Below, one piece after another: positions 47,401 to 54,787 of a stretch of 64,000 nt of DNA. Location: contig NZ_CP014223.1 of assembly GCF_001561955.1 (NCBI RefSeq), positions 1,736,001 through 1,800,000 on the forward strand, written 5' to 3'. This DNA comes from Anaerotignum propionicum DSM 1682 (GTDB taxonomy: Bacteria > Bacillota > Clostridia > Lachnospirales > Anaerotignaceae). How positions within the stretch are numbered: the first letter of the stretch is position 1; the number at the start of each line of letters is the position of its first letter. The translations under genes were made by a program, and so were the position numbers. The notes below the pieces were generated by a model. That model saw only the letters and a list, made by a program, of their open reading frames with translations. It did not search any database and was not told the origin of the DNA.

Positions 47401-47944
47401 CAAGCGCCGCCTGCAGCGTGGCATAGCCTTTCTCGCCAATTGCGGCGACGTCGCCGGCATTCATTGCCAACGGCTGTATTCCCAATGCGGCAGAAGCGGG
47501 TTCACCCACCGTCACGGTAATCCGCGGCAGCGGGGCGCTGACTGTATAGCCCTTAATTACCGGTGTAAAGACATACTCACCTTCGATGTTCATGTCAAAT
47601 TCCGGTGCGGATTCCCATTTCACCGGAATGTCCACGGTGGTCTCAACCCATTCTTGTTGGGCCACTGTTGTAGTAGTCGTCGTTTCTGGGTTCTCGGAAT
47701 CCTGCACGGAACCTTCCTTGATAGGCATGGCTATCCGCACCGTAGCAGTCAGTTTTTCGGGCAATTCCAAATCCTCTGTGGATGTGCTCGGTGATACCTT
47801 TTTTTCTGTTTCTGCAAGCGGCACAAAGCTAATAATTTCTCCGCTTGTGTCCATAGGCGTATGTATTTCTTCTGCCATTGCCGATACCGGCAGCAGGGTC
47901 ATTACCATACAAAGCGCAAGAAACATACTAAGTATTCTTTTCAT
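41477..47944 (-). CDS. Giant SLH-anchored surface protein
   Basis: A 2155-aa exported protein with signal peptide at 1-24 (MFLALCMVMTLLPVSAMA). Modules in order: two beta-helix modules starting GYATLQAALDAVADGDT and YLTLQAAIDAAVDGQT (about 165-690); a segment ending in DMGFRPALEVLNP, a pattern seen in clostridial surface proteins; Listeria-Bacteroides (InlB B-type) repeats (GWKDTSGTTYHAGATVS, and later FNPNGGTVSEASRSVAPGT to YYAHW); Ig-like and CBM-X2-like modules (SISPISATFDLNPNG); and three C-terminal SLH domains (about 1960-2150) for non-covalent attachment to cell-wall polymers. ATG 47944 follows AAGGAGGG. It overlaps the zinc-ribbon gene stop by four bases. Likely an adhesin or S-layer-associated protein. 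Confidence 0.88.
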   Translation of the reverse strand: MKRILSMFLALCMVMTLLPVSAMAEEIHTPMDTSGEIISFVPLAETEKKVSPSTSTEDLELPEKLTATVRIAMPIKEGSVQDSENPETTTTTTVAQQEWVETTVDIPVKWESAPEFDMNIEGEYVFTPVIKGYTVSAPLPRITVTVGEPASAALGIQPLAMNAGDVAAIGEKGYATLQAALDAVADGDTIQLLENIDLTDTVIIASGSTKSFILDLNGKTLNGGNAIAIQHNGGTLTVDDTEGGGKVTSMVADGTIHLNGGSLVIISGTVENTNTSKSCAAVSNNNSGSVLVNGGTVTAPGSYGFGIANHSTSSVSVSDGTVSSGFRAIINNSNGKVSISGGEVKLTGSSAGQAIANMWDGEVSVSSGVVDGGKGTGIYNDSTGKIVIPSGSPIIKGETCAMDIAPDLSDYTNVEITASTEYSGLPTTAYDVGAIATYKYLTLAEGGTVTNVAQIGSTSYLTLQAAIDAAVDGQTVTLLANITADSGISAVVLATDKEITLNLNGYTISGSSESVSTILINTSGATLTIEDSAGGGTVSASGGQVDSGNPAGTAVECAYGNLIINGGRIYSRYGNAVFVQSGGTATINGGTINSDGSSFTTIYITGGSYFNICGGTIDSKYTALNSIINIINVNVSSGSAIVKGNSRALFSSTINIDTGTQATASTEYDGSSPVAYDPEKKYDYKYLKFEPAPTVSEQFNLAPGGTYYFDLSSEKSNIGTVNTALPDISLHYVPFTYAGTVNAYSLASQMTTTEVYANANKFDRSLFVGDYVIGRSISWNSLNTNGLIFGKDFDTNYKLRSLSAGSSKVGYKDDSSDHIGQPNFNEWDQILKKSNSDGYATEWIKNWNGLYSWGQDSSSNASRSVRRGYNSVHYWGSNDISYTTDMGFRPALEVLNPVTLGSEGLKVVTLNLNGGKLKENTAPIQIICTGDEFTAPSGEGLTAPVGKTFDGWKDTSGTTYHAGATVSDSVTGLTAQWSAPPVVTSVAVPTNGTYSAGNNLEFTVNFSENVNVTGTPALSLTVGSQTRLADYASGSGTSALLFCYTVKGDDSDSDGISVGSLNLNGGTIKDTAGKNATLTLNSVGITSGVIVNATGAAITTVATADFVSSDQIIVFPAVASHNPGNQTIEYAISLSNLTAPTTGWQTGLSFASIMHSTTYYIWARTAAKPGYNAGTAVASAAITTAPPVNASISPISATFDLNPNGANYKDIDITLTQGSYNCMSIKNGGVPLLIMSHYSVNGNIYTLKKSYLSSLGEGATIITFQMSGGTSPALELTIVDTRTELTSVSISNTAPTFGDTLSATILPSCATVSCSWKVNGSQVGTDATYEVKAADIGKTITLTVTGTGAYKGTITSIATFAVAAKDYSITVGSAKSVAQGSGLSSLPTANSATANGTLTWYSNSECTIAALDTDISSLSVGGSVTLYWSFTATTAGYVTTPKTGSCVVTIVSGTAQTLSFEESAVTKTVGDPVFTNALTHSVGTGAVTYSSSNGGVATVHPTNGAVAIVGAGTTTITANAAMVPGEYAPGIASFTLTVNNTPIKIVSVSSQIGTATAGTAGSLTYTVTTENIANGIYAVSVANLPTGVTVGNSGNVTVSGNSGTLTLTVADTAVAGTTGTLVLTLDGTTSTAFSVVIEEPAAANYLTVTFNPNGGTVSEASRSVAPGTAVGALPTPTHSGSYSFNGWYTAASGGTQISASTTVSANVTYYAHWTFIGGGGSGSGGGSSSNDNSSTVIIIPPTADKPTAPTQGEIKVPAMADGKGNVTVNITDKIVTHAFDKAYADAKKSGNEQNGIAVVLRAGLNSNTASHVTINLPKTAQDTIIQRNIVNTIVVVDNPNIKIGMDLATVKEINKQASTDVNITATRPDNSKLTDDAKRVIGSRPVFDLNVNYGSGKQVENFGEGNVLVTIPYTLGENEKAENVCAVYVNVNGSVEWLTDSIFDSREKVLRFSTNHFSTYGVGYKQPSTAFMDIEDNWAKENIAFVVERGLFSGTSDHTFSPNMTITRGMFVTVLGRLANADVSNHKHSSFTDVKSNAYYIGYIEWARENSIVKGSGNGKFAPDQSISREQMAVIMNNYAKTMNIKLPQVQAENIFADSTKISAYANDAVKQGQILGILSGKNGNLFDPQGTATRAEVSAVLSRFVKLMDSSDTM

Positions 47945-48120
47945 AGAGTCTGTCCCTCCTTGATTCGTAAAGTTGGTTTTCCTTGTTCCAATAGTTTCTG
48001 TAGCCACCCGATTTCGTCCTCGGTGGCAGAACGGATGTTATTTTTCTCACAGGAAGGGCATTCCTTTGCCGCTCCCACACGGCAGAATAAAAAGCCGCAG
48101 TCCTCGCAAGAATAAGTCAT
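47941..48120 (-). CDS. Small zinc-ribbon protein
   Basis: A 59-aa protein with two CxxC pairs (CEDCG and CPSCE) forming a zinc ribbon or rubredoxin-like knuckle, followed by a short helix. The frame is open to 48216, but ATG 48120 with AAAGGGGG upstream is preferred. Its stop overlaps the start of the giant SLH protein gene by four bases, so the two are translationally coupled. Function unknown. Confidence 0.65.
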   Translation of the reverse strand: MTYSCEDCGFLFCRVGAAKECPSCEKNNIRSATEDEIGWLQKLLEQGKPTLRIKEGQTL

Positions 48121-48157
48121 CTCATGCCCCCTTTCCGCAGATCCATGTAGGTTTTCA

Positions 48158-48241
48158 TCAAATACCAAGTAGTTGCTTTTTCTTAGCGTCAAACTCCTGC
48201 TGGGAAATAACGCCATCCTCCATGAGTACCCATGGCAATCC
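48158..48241 (-). pseudogene. SHOCT-domain C-terminal relic
   Basis: The minus strand reads LMEDGVISQQEFDAKKKQLL then G-I and a stop, a clear SHOCT domain, the short C-terminal helix pair found on many small proteins. An in-frame stop lies just upstream (around 48250), so the body of the gene is missing. Confidence 0.7.
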
Positions 48242-48337
48242 TACCTAGGGCTTCCTAGATAATCCCTTCCTGATGCATCACATCATGCGGCGTAGATTTT
48301 GCCGTGATGACGCTTCTTTTTGATTTTATTGTTACAA

Positions 48338-48480
48338 TCAGTGTTTCACTTTCGTGCTTGGATAGCCCTTGGTCAAATCCAAAAGAACCGTCAGAGCGTC
48401 AAAACGGCTTGAAAACTGCACGCCGATCTGGCTCATGGCATTTCTGATATTCTCATCCAGTACCACCAGTCTGCGCTTGT
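48338..48480 (-). pseudogene. Truncated LemA-family gene
   Basis: The minus strand reads LVVLDENIRNAMSQIGVQFS then SRFDALTVLLDLTKGY, the conserved N-terminal part of LemA-family proteins, and then stops. Intact LemA proteins are about 180-200 aa, so about three quarters is lost. The upstream end has no start of its own and merges into the end of the lipoprotein gene. Confidence 0.7.
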
Positions 48481-48522
48481 GGTGATTGTCCTTAGCACAA
48501 TGGCTGAGGTGTATAGGAAATA

Positions 48523-48924
48523 TCAATGACCGATTTCTTCTAGAGCGGCATTGGCTTCAGCGATGAATGTACGGCCTACTTCAATGGCTACCGTCAGGGC
48601 ACCCATAACTTCAGGTGTAAGCGTTTCGGGGCTGGCAAAGCATTCGTCCGCCTTGATAATTTCATCGGCAAGGTCGTTCATTGCAGTGACAAGCTCCTCA
48701 TCCTCTAAAAGATCAGGGCTTGCATTTACCTTGTCAGCAATTGCATCATATTCTTCTGCCATGCTCATAAAATCCTCGGCAAGGGCTTGCTGTTCTTCCG
48801 TAAATTCCACTTCAACTTGTTCGGGTGTGGAAGGTACCGCTGTGGGAGCAGCATTGCTTCCTCCGCAGGCTGCAAGACTTAGCGTCATGGCAAGTGCCAT
48901 TATAAGTACCAGTAATCTTTTCAT
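48523..48924 (-). CDS. Small helical lipoprotein
   Basis: A 133-aa exported lipoprotein. The signal peptide ends in a lipobox (MTLSLAACGG, acylated Cys about 20). A Ser/Pro/Ala linker is followed by an acidic helical domain (about 40-133). I recognise no family. ATG 48924 follows GGAGG; an earlier in-frame start at 48978 is unlikely because it would precede the signal peptide. Its upstream region carries copy A of the shared element. Confidence 0.8.
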   Translation of the reverse strand: MKRLLVLIMALAMTLSLAACGGSNAAPTAVPSTPEQVEVEFTEEQQALAEDFMSMAEEYDAIADKVNASPDLLEDEELVTAMNDLADEIIKADECFASPETLTPEVMGALTVAIEVGRTFIAEANAALEEIGH

Positions 48925-48978
48925 TATAATTCCTCCATTTTCTATTGGGTTGTATAGGGTAAATTTCTCTGCGGTCAC

Positions 48979-49030
48979 TCTATCAAAAATCTGCCCCTAA
49001 AACCGTCCACTGCATGAAACATGAATTTTA
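48979..49030 (-). promoter_or_regulatory. Shared upstream element, copy A
   Basis: On the minus strand: ATTCATGTTTCATGCAG, GACGGTTTTAGGGG, then TTTTTGATAG. It lies 56-106 bases before the lipoprotein gene at 48924. Copy B (50558-50605) matches at most positions, and its distance to its gene is nearly the same. Confidence 0.6.
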
Positions 49031-49368
49031 ATTGGATATAAAAAAGAGGATTCGCTCCTTTTTGACCATCACTATGATGCTAACCCTTTTAGGCCATGCT
49101 GGGTTAAATAACTGCTGACCTGCTATACTATCCCAGTACACGTTGCATTGAGATGCTGTACTGGAGAGAGTTTCTATGCAAACTTGCGCAGTTGGAGGTA
49201 GTTAGTGGGGCGTATAAAAATGTAAATTTCAGGGTACATCTTGAACTTCGTGCCGTTCTGCCTGACATACGTTGTTTTTTGGTACTTTGTTTCGGTAACT
49301 GCGCCGCTGCTATTTATGGTGTACTCCGCTGTAACAGATACGGGCTTGCTGTTTATAACAAAACTCGT
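48979..49368. other. Intergenic region with shared element A and a hairpin
   Basis: Element A occupies 48979-49030. A small hairpin (CCAGTACA 49133-49140 with TGTACTGG 49157-49164) may end the ricin-like gene transcript. Bases 49174-49368 are the in-frame continuation of that gene beyond its TAG stop. Confidence 0.55.
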
Positions 49369-50502
49369 CTAGCTTGGGGTGGCTATGACTGCGGGTGCAG
49401 GTTGCGTGACCAGAGCAGGAGTCCAACCATTCGTCTTCGGGATTTCATCGCCGCTTAATTCCCAAAAAACGACGTCGGAGCGACCATAATCCCCCTTATG
49501 TTTAAACACTGTGATAGGATCTCCTAACGTGTAATTGACTGTGAATGCTCTGAGTGCCAAGCCAGTGTCAGATACCGGGCGCAAGCTGTATTTACGGTGG
49601 TTGTTTGCTACCCCCAGGCTTTCTGAGTAGGTATTCCAAGCAAACGGGTTTTTCACGGCCGCCACCTTCCACCCGTAATCGGAAACAGCTTCGGTGCCCA
49701 CTCCCAAATACCTTCCGTCTGCAAGTCTCAACGTTATTTGATTGTTTCCCTTGTTTTCAACATAAAACGCTCGCGTCCAAGGCGTTGCACAGTTCCAGCT
49801 GTTAAGCTCCACCAGGTCGGCTCTTATGACGTCAATAATACTGAAAGCTTCGTGAACGTCAAAGCGGAGGCTGTACCAACCGTCAGCGGGTGTTTGCGGA
49901 GTACCAGGAGCCGTAGCTCCCGCTGGGGTATCCGCGGGGATAAACCTGAACTCGCTATGTTCGGGCCCGTCAGGGACAGGATCAGCCGGACAAACCCATT
50001 TATCTATATGGCTCCATAAAATAATAGGAGTTCCGTCCGCTTTTTTCTGACCAGTGGCATTTAATAACATATCTTTATTGGCCATTAGGCGCAGACTGCT
50101 AATATCTTTGCTGGGTTTATTTTCACCGCAGAGCTGCCAACTCAGCAAATGATTATTATCTGGGCTACGCACCAACGCCTTTACCCGCGCTCCATTGGAT
50201 GCTTTGTCAACACCCAAATACCTTCCGTCCTCCGTCTCTAAAGCGTAGGCATCACCAATTCCACCGTTTCCGAGGTAGTGCAGACGAAACTTCGCGTTTC
50301 CTTTTGGGGTGTCAGTTTTGTCGCGCAATTCTGCATTGCCATCGACATCTATATTGAGATAGTTGCCCATACACCGAAGATAGTACCAGCGGTCTTTTTT
50401 AGGTGTTGGGTTGTTAGGATGGGATGCATTTGCAGTCGTCGCCTGCAGCAAGGTAAGTACCATGCACAGGGCGAGCAGGATGCTCACAAATTGCTTTTTC
50501 AT
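49174..50502 (-). pseudogene. Ricin-like secreted protein, interrupted by a TAG stop
   Basis: A signal peptide (1-26, ILLALCMVLTLLQATTANA) is followed by two beta-trefoil or ricin-like regions (about 37-190 and 205-355, with repeated DGRYLGVD/DGRYLGVG motifs). The first open frame ends at a TAG (49369-49371) after 377 codons. The same frame then continues for 64 codons to a second TAG (49174), encoding SFVINSKPVSVTAEYTINSS and ending NYLQLRKFA, which resembles the copper-amine-oxidase N-terminal or stalk domain. The 377-residue protein may still be made and exported. GGAGG precedes the ATG. Confidence 0.7.
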
Positions 50503-50557
50503 GATGGTTTTCCTCCTAAGAAATTTTGCATATAGATTTTATATCACAGCTTGACGC

Positions 50558-50605
50558 TATCAAAAAAAATCCTCCGAAAACCATTCTCTGCATGAATCAT
50601 GTTTT
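50558..50605 (-). promoter_or_regulatory. Shared upstream element, copy B
   Basis: On the minus strand: CATGATTCATGCAGAGAATG, GGTTTTCGGAGGATT, then TTTTTTGATAG. It lies 57-103 bases before the ricin-like gene and 85 bases from the divergent LytTR regulator relic. Confidence 0.6.
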
Positions 50606-50689
50606 TTTCGACATGAATTATAGTTTTGAAATTTTATTTTTATGGTAATTAGCTTAGTGAAGTGGAGCTAAAGAAACGGAGGAATGCTT

Positions 50690-51030
50690 ATGCATAAAAT
50701 TGCAGTCTGTGATGACAATATTGACGAACTAGCCAATATGATAAAGCTGATAGACCTGTACCGAACATCTAAACTGCGAACACGCCGTCTTTCCAAATGG
50801 ATTTGAGCTAGTTTCGGCCTTGGAAAAAAGATAGCCGTATGATATATATTGTTTGGATTTTATTATGACGGGGTTTACAGGTATTGATGTTGCAAAGGAA
50901 ATCCCCACGTTTGACAAAACCGCGCCGATTCTGTTCTTTACATCATCACCTGAATTTGCCTTGGAGAGCTACTCGGTGAAGCTATTAACTACATACTAAG
51001 CCAATCTCAAAGAAAAAATTGTTTTGGAAC
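50690..51030 (+). pseudogene. Broken LytTR/AgrA-like response regulator
   Basis: It begins MHKIAVCDDNIDELANMIKL after a GGAGGA site, the start of a receiver domain. After frameshifts it reads LDFIMTGFTGIDVAKEIP (with the phospho-acceptor Asp) and TAPILFFTSSPEFALESYSV, then is lost before a recognisable LytTR domain. It is divergent from the ricin-like gene and adjacent to element B, so it may once have regulated that element. Confidence 0.75.
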
Positions 51031-51139
51031 ATACAGCATGACTCATATCATTGAATAGCATAGTGGTGTATTTCAGTTTTCGGTTAAGATGGCTGGTTTA
51101 TATTTCAGACCACTGTTTAAGAGAATATTCATGTTATAA

Positions 51140-51182
51140 ACCAAGAGCCTGCCCTTATAAAAAAGGGCAGGCTCTGTTGTTT
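51140..51182 (+). terminator. Intrinsic terminator after the broken regulator
   Basis: A perfect 13-bp stem, AGAGCCTGCCCTT (51144-51156) with AAGGGCAGGCTCT (51163-51175), followed by GTTGTTTTT. Confidence 0.85.
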
Positions 51183-51385
51183 TTCTCGACCATACTATTA
51201 TAATATAATGTCAGATAACACCTTATATCCTCAGCTTTATTTCCCCGACCGTTTACTTCTCCGGTACCGAAGCACATCACCCGAATGAATCAGAGCAAAT
51301 CTGTTTCTGATATTCAGCCGTTCCAATACAGATATAGGCTACACTTTACCAGAAAAAATTTTTCAACCAGCAGATAATGTATCCA

Positions 51386-51418
51386 TCCCTATCGCTACGC
51401 AGTGCGTAGCGATAGGGA
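51386..51418. repeat. 33-bp near-perfect palindrome
   Basis: Arms TCCCTATCGCTACGCA (51386-51401) and its complement (51403-51418) are separated by one base. There is no U tract on the minus side, so it is not a standard terminator for the ABC operon that ends at 51496. It could be a binding site or a cruciform. Confidence 0.5.
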
Positions 51419-51495
51419 AAATCAAATCAATACATACTCTCCTTTTATATACCGGATGACAATTTTGCTTTATAAAAATGACATCCTTTCTATTT

Positions 51496-52228
51496 TTAAG
51501 CAACTACATCAGATTTACCCATCCGGCGTATTGCACCTGCACTAATAATAATAAGATACAGCAGATTTATTATGATAAACAAAAGGTCCTCTCCAGGCGA
51601 AAGGCTTGTTTGACTGAGTACCCCCATACCAGTAGTCAATAGTGAGTGGGGAAAAAACAGTCCCAAGTGTATGACGTACATGCCTAGGCCAATGAAAACA
51701 GCACATAAACCAATTCCAATCGGAGCAGCGAAGCTGCGGATACGCATAGACAAAGTTAATTGCAGGGCGCTGATTGTAAGGGCTGATATGCAGCCACGGA
51801 GTAGCCATCCAAGCAATTCTCCTGGAAGTTCTGAGGTTATACCCACCAGTTTACCTCCTAAAAAATATAATATAAAAAAGAATATCTGAACTAAAATCAT
51901 TAGTACACCAACTACTATTAATTTTAGATAGAAAAATACTGGTGGTTGACACAGGTGCAGTCATGATCATATTCCAGTTCTTATTATGATGCTCCAGTCT
52001 CCACATGTATGCACAGCAAATTGCAATAAGAATGGGAAAGAAGAATTCTCCATAAAACAAACCCACTTGAGACCATAGACTGTACCATTCTTTTGTTAAT
52101 ACACCTTGGTTCATATAAAAGTTAGCACTGCCAATCAAAACGCTTAATATGGGAAGAATCATCAAGATTATCCATATATGGGAATGGTGTAGCTTCATCC
52201 ATTCTGCAGAAATACAACGTCTTAACAT
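51496..52228 (-). pseudogene. Lantibiotic-immunity-type ABC permease, frameshifted
   Basis: Two overlapping frames together encode one six-segment permease of about 243 aa of the MutG/EpiG type. The first (from ATG 52228 after AAGGAGG) runs MLRRCISAEWMKLHHSH to PVSTTSIFLSK. The second resumes as LIVVGVLMILVQIFFFILYF and continues to 51496. The shift falls at a run of four A (minus strand) at 51921-51925, where one extra base would explain it. It may be a true mutation, a sequencing error or slippage. It lies downstream of the other permease and the ATPase. Confidence 0.75.
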
Positions 52229-52240
52229 AATCAATCCTCC

Positions 52241-52996
52241 TTATACTTCCTGCCTGGATACGTGGATACTTCCAGCCAGATAAATCCCAATTCCAGCTAC
52301 AGTCAATATCCCCACTGCAGGCAGTAACGAACTTATATCACGTACCATAAACTGCATTTTTTCACTTATATAGCTTTGTGTGACGGGACTTAAACCCGTG
52401 TAGTAAGACCATACAAAAATCTTACGTACTCCTGACGGCAGCATGTCTGCTACCAAGCCAATGAATCCACCCACCATACCAAGCGATAATGCAAAAGCTT
52501 GGTTTTTTACTGCCATGGATACCCATTGCTGCAATGCTATCACGACCATATTGGTTAAAACCGTGCCTATAAAGAATAGGATTATTAAAAATAATGGCAC
52601 AGGCTGTTCAATACCATTGATAATACCAAATGCTATAATAGCAATCACTTGTAGCATGAATGCCCACAATATGACGATAGCTGCAGAAATATATTTTGCT
52701 CCATAGAGCTGACTACGCCTTACAGAAGCAGTCAGCAATAGCTTCCACGTGTTTCCTTTATGCTCCATGTCACAGATGCGAGATACACATATCGCTGAGA
52801 GAATGGGTAAGAACAAACCATTCATTGAGGATAACATCGCAATAAGCAACTCCCATCGGGCATTATCCGAATTGCGTGAAATCGACATACTTGCTGCCAT
52901 GAACGCCCATCCAATTTCCACAAATAAAAATAATGTTACCATCAAAAACAGATGCTTATGACGCAATTTATACCATTCAAGACCAACCATTTTCAT
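52241..52996 (-). CDS. Lantibiotic-immunity-type ABC permease (MutE/EpiE-like)
   Basis: A 251-aa membrane protein with six hydrophobic segments. The N-terminal VGLEWYKLRHKHLFLMVTLF and the central CDMEHKGNTWKLLLTASVRR are typical of LanE/MutE-type permeases, which with LanF and LanG remove lantibiotics or bacitracin-like peptides from the membrane. Its start overlaps the ATPase stop (TAATG). The second permease of the pair, downstream, is frameshifted. Confidence 0.82.
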   Translation of the reverse strand: MKMVGLEWYKLRHKHLFLMVTLFLFVEIGWAFMAASMSISRNSDNARWELLIAMLSSMNGLFLPILSAICVSRICDMEHKGNTWKLLLTASVRRSQLYGAKYISAAIVILWAFMLQVIAIIAFGIINGIEQPVPLFLIILFFIGTVLTNMVVIALQQWVSMAVKNQAFALSLGMVGGFIGLVADMLPSGVRKIFVWSYYTGLSPVTQSYISEKMQFMVRDISSLLPAVGILTVAGIGIYLAGSIHVSRQEV

Positions 52997-53907
52997 TACA
53001 AGCTATGCCCCTTTCCTGTAATATCAAGAAAAATACTCTCCAAATTCATCTTGTGTTCTTCAATACGCAACACATCAATATTCGCTTCAACTAAGCTTTT
53101 ATTTGCCAGCGCCACCTGTTTGTTCGTCAAGTATTCAAATACCAAAGCGTCTTCTCGTTCCTTGGGAGAAAAACCTTTATCAAAAAGCAACTGATACGCC
53201 AACTTGTTGTTCTGTGTCTTTAACGAAATCGTTGGACGATTTTTGTTTTTTAAATCTTCCATACTACCTTGATACATCAATAACCCATCGTTGATAATAC
53301 CCACTGTGGTTGCCATCTGCTCAATTTCAGAAAGCAAATGACTGGAAATCAACACTGTCATTTCATAACGCTCGGGCAGCGATTTAATCAGTTCTCGGAT
53401 TTCACCAATACCAGCAGGATCAAGACCATTTGTTGGTTCATCCAAAATCAAAAGCTTTGGAAAAGACAAGAGCCCCATGGCAATCCCCAGGCGTTGCTTC
53501 ATGCCCAGGGAATACTGTTCCACTTTTTTATCCTTTTGATTTTCTAATCGGACAATTTTTAAAGCCTCCCACACATTCTTATCGGGTACATCCTTGAGCC
53601 TCTGAATAACACGCATATTTTCTAATCCTGTTAGATGCCCATAATAGGATGGCGATTCTATGAGTGATCCGGTTTCGCTCAAAATGAGACGGCGGTTTGC
53701 TCCAAGATCCTTTCCAAATATCCTCACTTCGCCATCAGTCGGTCGTGTAAGCCCCAAAATCATTTTTAATGTGGTGGATTTTCCTGCCCCGTTAGGACCA
53801 AGAAATCCATAAATATCTCCTTCACATACTGCCAAATTTACATCTTTCACTCTATATGTATTGCCATATCGTTTTGAAAGGTTATGTGTAGAAATAATCT
53901 GATTCAT
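52996..53907 (-). CDS. ABC ATPase of a lantibiotic-immunity-type transporter
   Basis: A 303-aa ATPase: Walker A GPNGAGKST, signature YSLGMKQR (the variant common in LanF/BcrA-type ATPases), Walker B LLILDEPTNGLD, H-loop ISSHLL. The C-terminal 80 residues form the accessory domain of the BcrA/MutF group. The ATG at 53907 is preferred over 53922 because GGAGGG lies between them. It is first in the operon and diverges from a two-component system that likely controls it. Confidence 0.88.
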   Translation of the reverse strand: MNQIISTHNLSKRYGNTYRVKDVNLAVCEGDIYGFLGPNGAGKSTTLKMILGLTRPTDGEVRIFGKDLGANRRLILSETGSLIESPSYYGHLTGLENMRVIQRLKDVPDKNVWEALKIVRLENQKDKKVEQYSLGMKQRLGIAMGLLSFPKLLILDEPTNGLDPAGIGEIRELIKSLPERYEMTVLISSHLLSEIEQMATTVGIINDGLLMYQGSMEDLKNKNRPTISLKTQNNKLAYQLLFDKGFSPKEREDALVFEYLTNKQVALANKSLVEANIDVLRIEEHKMNLESIFLDITGKGHSL

Positions 53908-53922
53908 TTTGATTCCCTCCAT

Positions 53923-54074
53923 TTTGTTCGTTATTGAACTTAGGTTATAGTATAAATAATTAACCTTTCTTCAAGCTGACAATGACCTTACGCCAACCTT
54001 AAATCTTAAAATAAAAGCAATGTAATGGTGGAATAATATTAAAAGTAATATATAATTAATGTGGGTGATATTAC
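53923..54074. promoter_or_regulatory. Divergent promoter region between ABC and two-component genes
   Basis: AGGTTA (53942-53947) and TAACCT (53961-53966) form an inverted repeat, and AACCTTA-like half-sites recur at 53985-54003. These are candidate binding sites for the adjacent OmpR-type regulator. The assignment is tentative. Confidence 0.4.
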
Positions 54075-54785
54075 ATGAATGATTTAAAGAACAAAAAACT
54101 GCTCATCGTAGATGATGAGCGTGAAATAAGAAATATGATGGATAATTTCTTACGTAAAGAAGGCTTTATACGTATTTATCAAGCTTCCGATTGTATGGAG
54201 GCTTTAGAAACTTGTCGGTCTGTAAAACCTGACATTGCCATTTTAGATGTTATGCTACCAGATGGAGACGGTTTCTCCCTTCTGTCCTCATTGCGACAAA
54301 TATCAAATATGCCCGTCCTTTTTTTATCCGCAAGAGGAGAAGACGAGGACCGTCTATTGGGGCTTGGCCTTGGTGCAGATGACTATATTGTAAAACCATT
54401 TTTGCCACGAGAACTCATTCTGCGTTTAACGGCAATTCTGAGAAGGGTTTATGCACCGCCAAAGCAGGAGCAACGGCCTGCCTTCCAATTAGGAGAGCGT
54501 ACTATTAATCTAGAGGGTGGTATTGTCCGAGATGGCATCACTGAAAATCCTTTGACAGCAAAAGAACTTGTATTGCTGTTAAAGCTTTATGAAAATAGAA
54601 ATCGTATCGTAACCAGTGATGCCCTTTGCCAAGCTGCCTGGGGAGATGATTATTATGGCTACGAAAATACACTAATGGTTCATATCAGGCGCATCCGTGA
54701 AAAGATTGAGGCTAACCCATCCAATCCAGAATATTTGCTTACCATTAGAGGGTTAGGTTACAAGTTGATGGTTGGGGGGGTGTAA
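54075..54785 (+). CDS. OmpR-family response regulator (LanR-like)
   Basis: A 236-aa regulator: receiver domain with VDDE pocket, phospho-acceptor Asp58 (IAILDVMLPDGDG) and Lys in DYIVKPF, then a winged-helix domain (about 135-232, with MVHIRRIREKIE). It is divergent from the lantibiotic-immunity-type ABC genes and two bases upstream of its kinase gene, the arrangement of antimicrobial-peptide-sensing modules. It probably induces the transporter. Confidence 0.9.
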   Translation: MNDLKNKKLLIVDDEREIRNMMDNFLRKEGFIRIYQASDCMEALETCRSVKPDIAILDVMLPDGDGFSLLSSLRQISNMPVLFLSARGEDEDRLLGLGLGADDYIVKPFLPRELILRLTAILRRVYAPPKQEQRPAFQLGERTINLEGGIVRDGITENPLTAKELVLLLKLYENRNRIVTSDALCQAAWGDDYYGYENTLMVHIRRIREKIEANPSNPEYLLTIRGLGYKLMVGGV

Positions 54786-54787
54786 AG

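Larger units (their letters stand above)
48121..48522. other. Region of gene debris upstream of the zinc ribbon
   Basis: It holds truncated fragments of a SHOCT-domain gene and a LemA gene, listed separately. No clear promoter for the zinc-ribbon and giant SLH genes was identified here. Confidence 0.5.
50503..51495. other. Region with element B, broken regulator and hairpins
   Basis: It includes element B (50558-50605), a LytTR regulator pseudogene (50690-51030), a terminator (51144-51175) and a 33-bp palindrome (51386-51418). The remaining bases show nothing clear. Confidence 0.5.
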
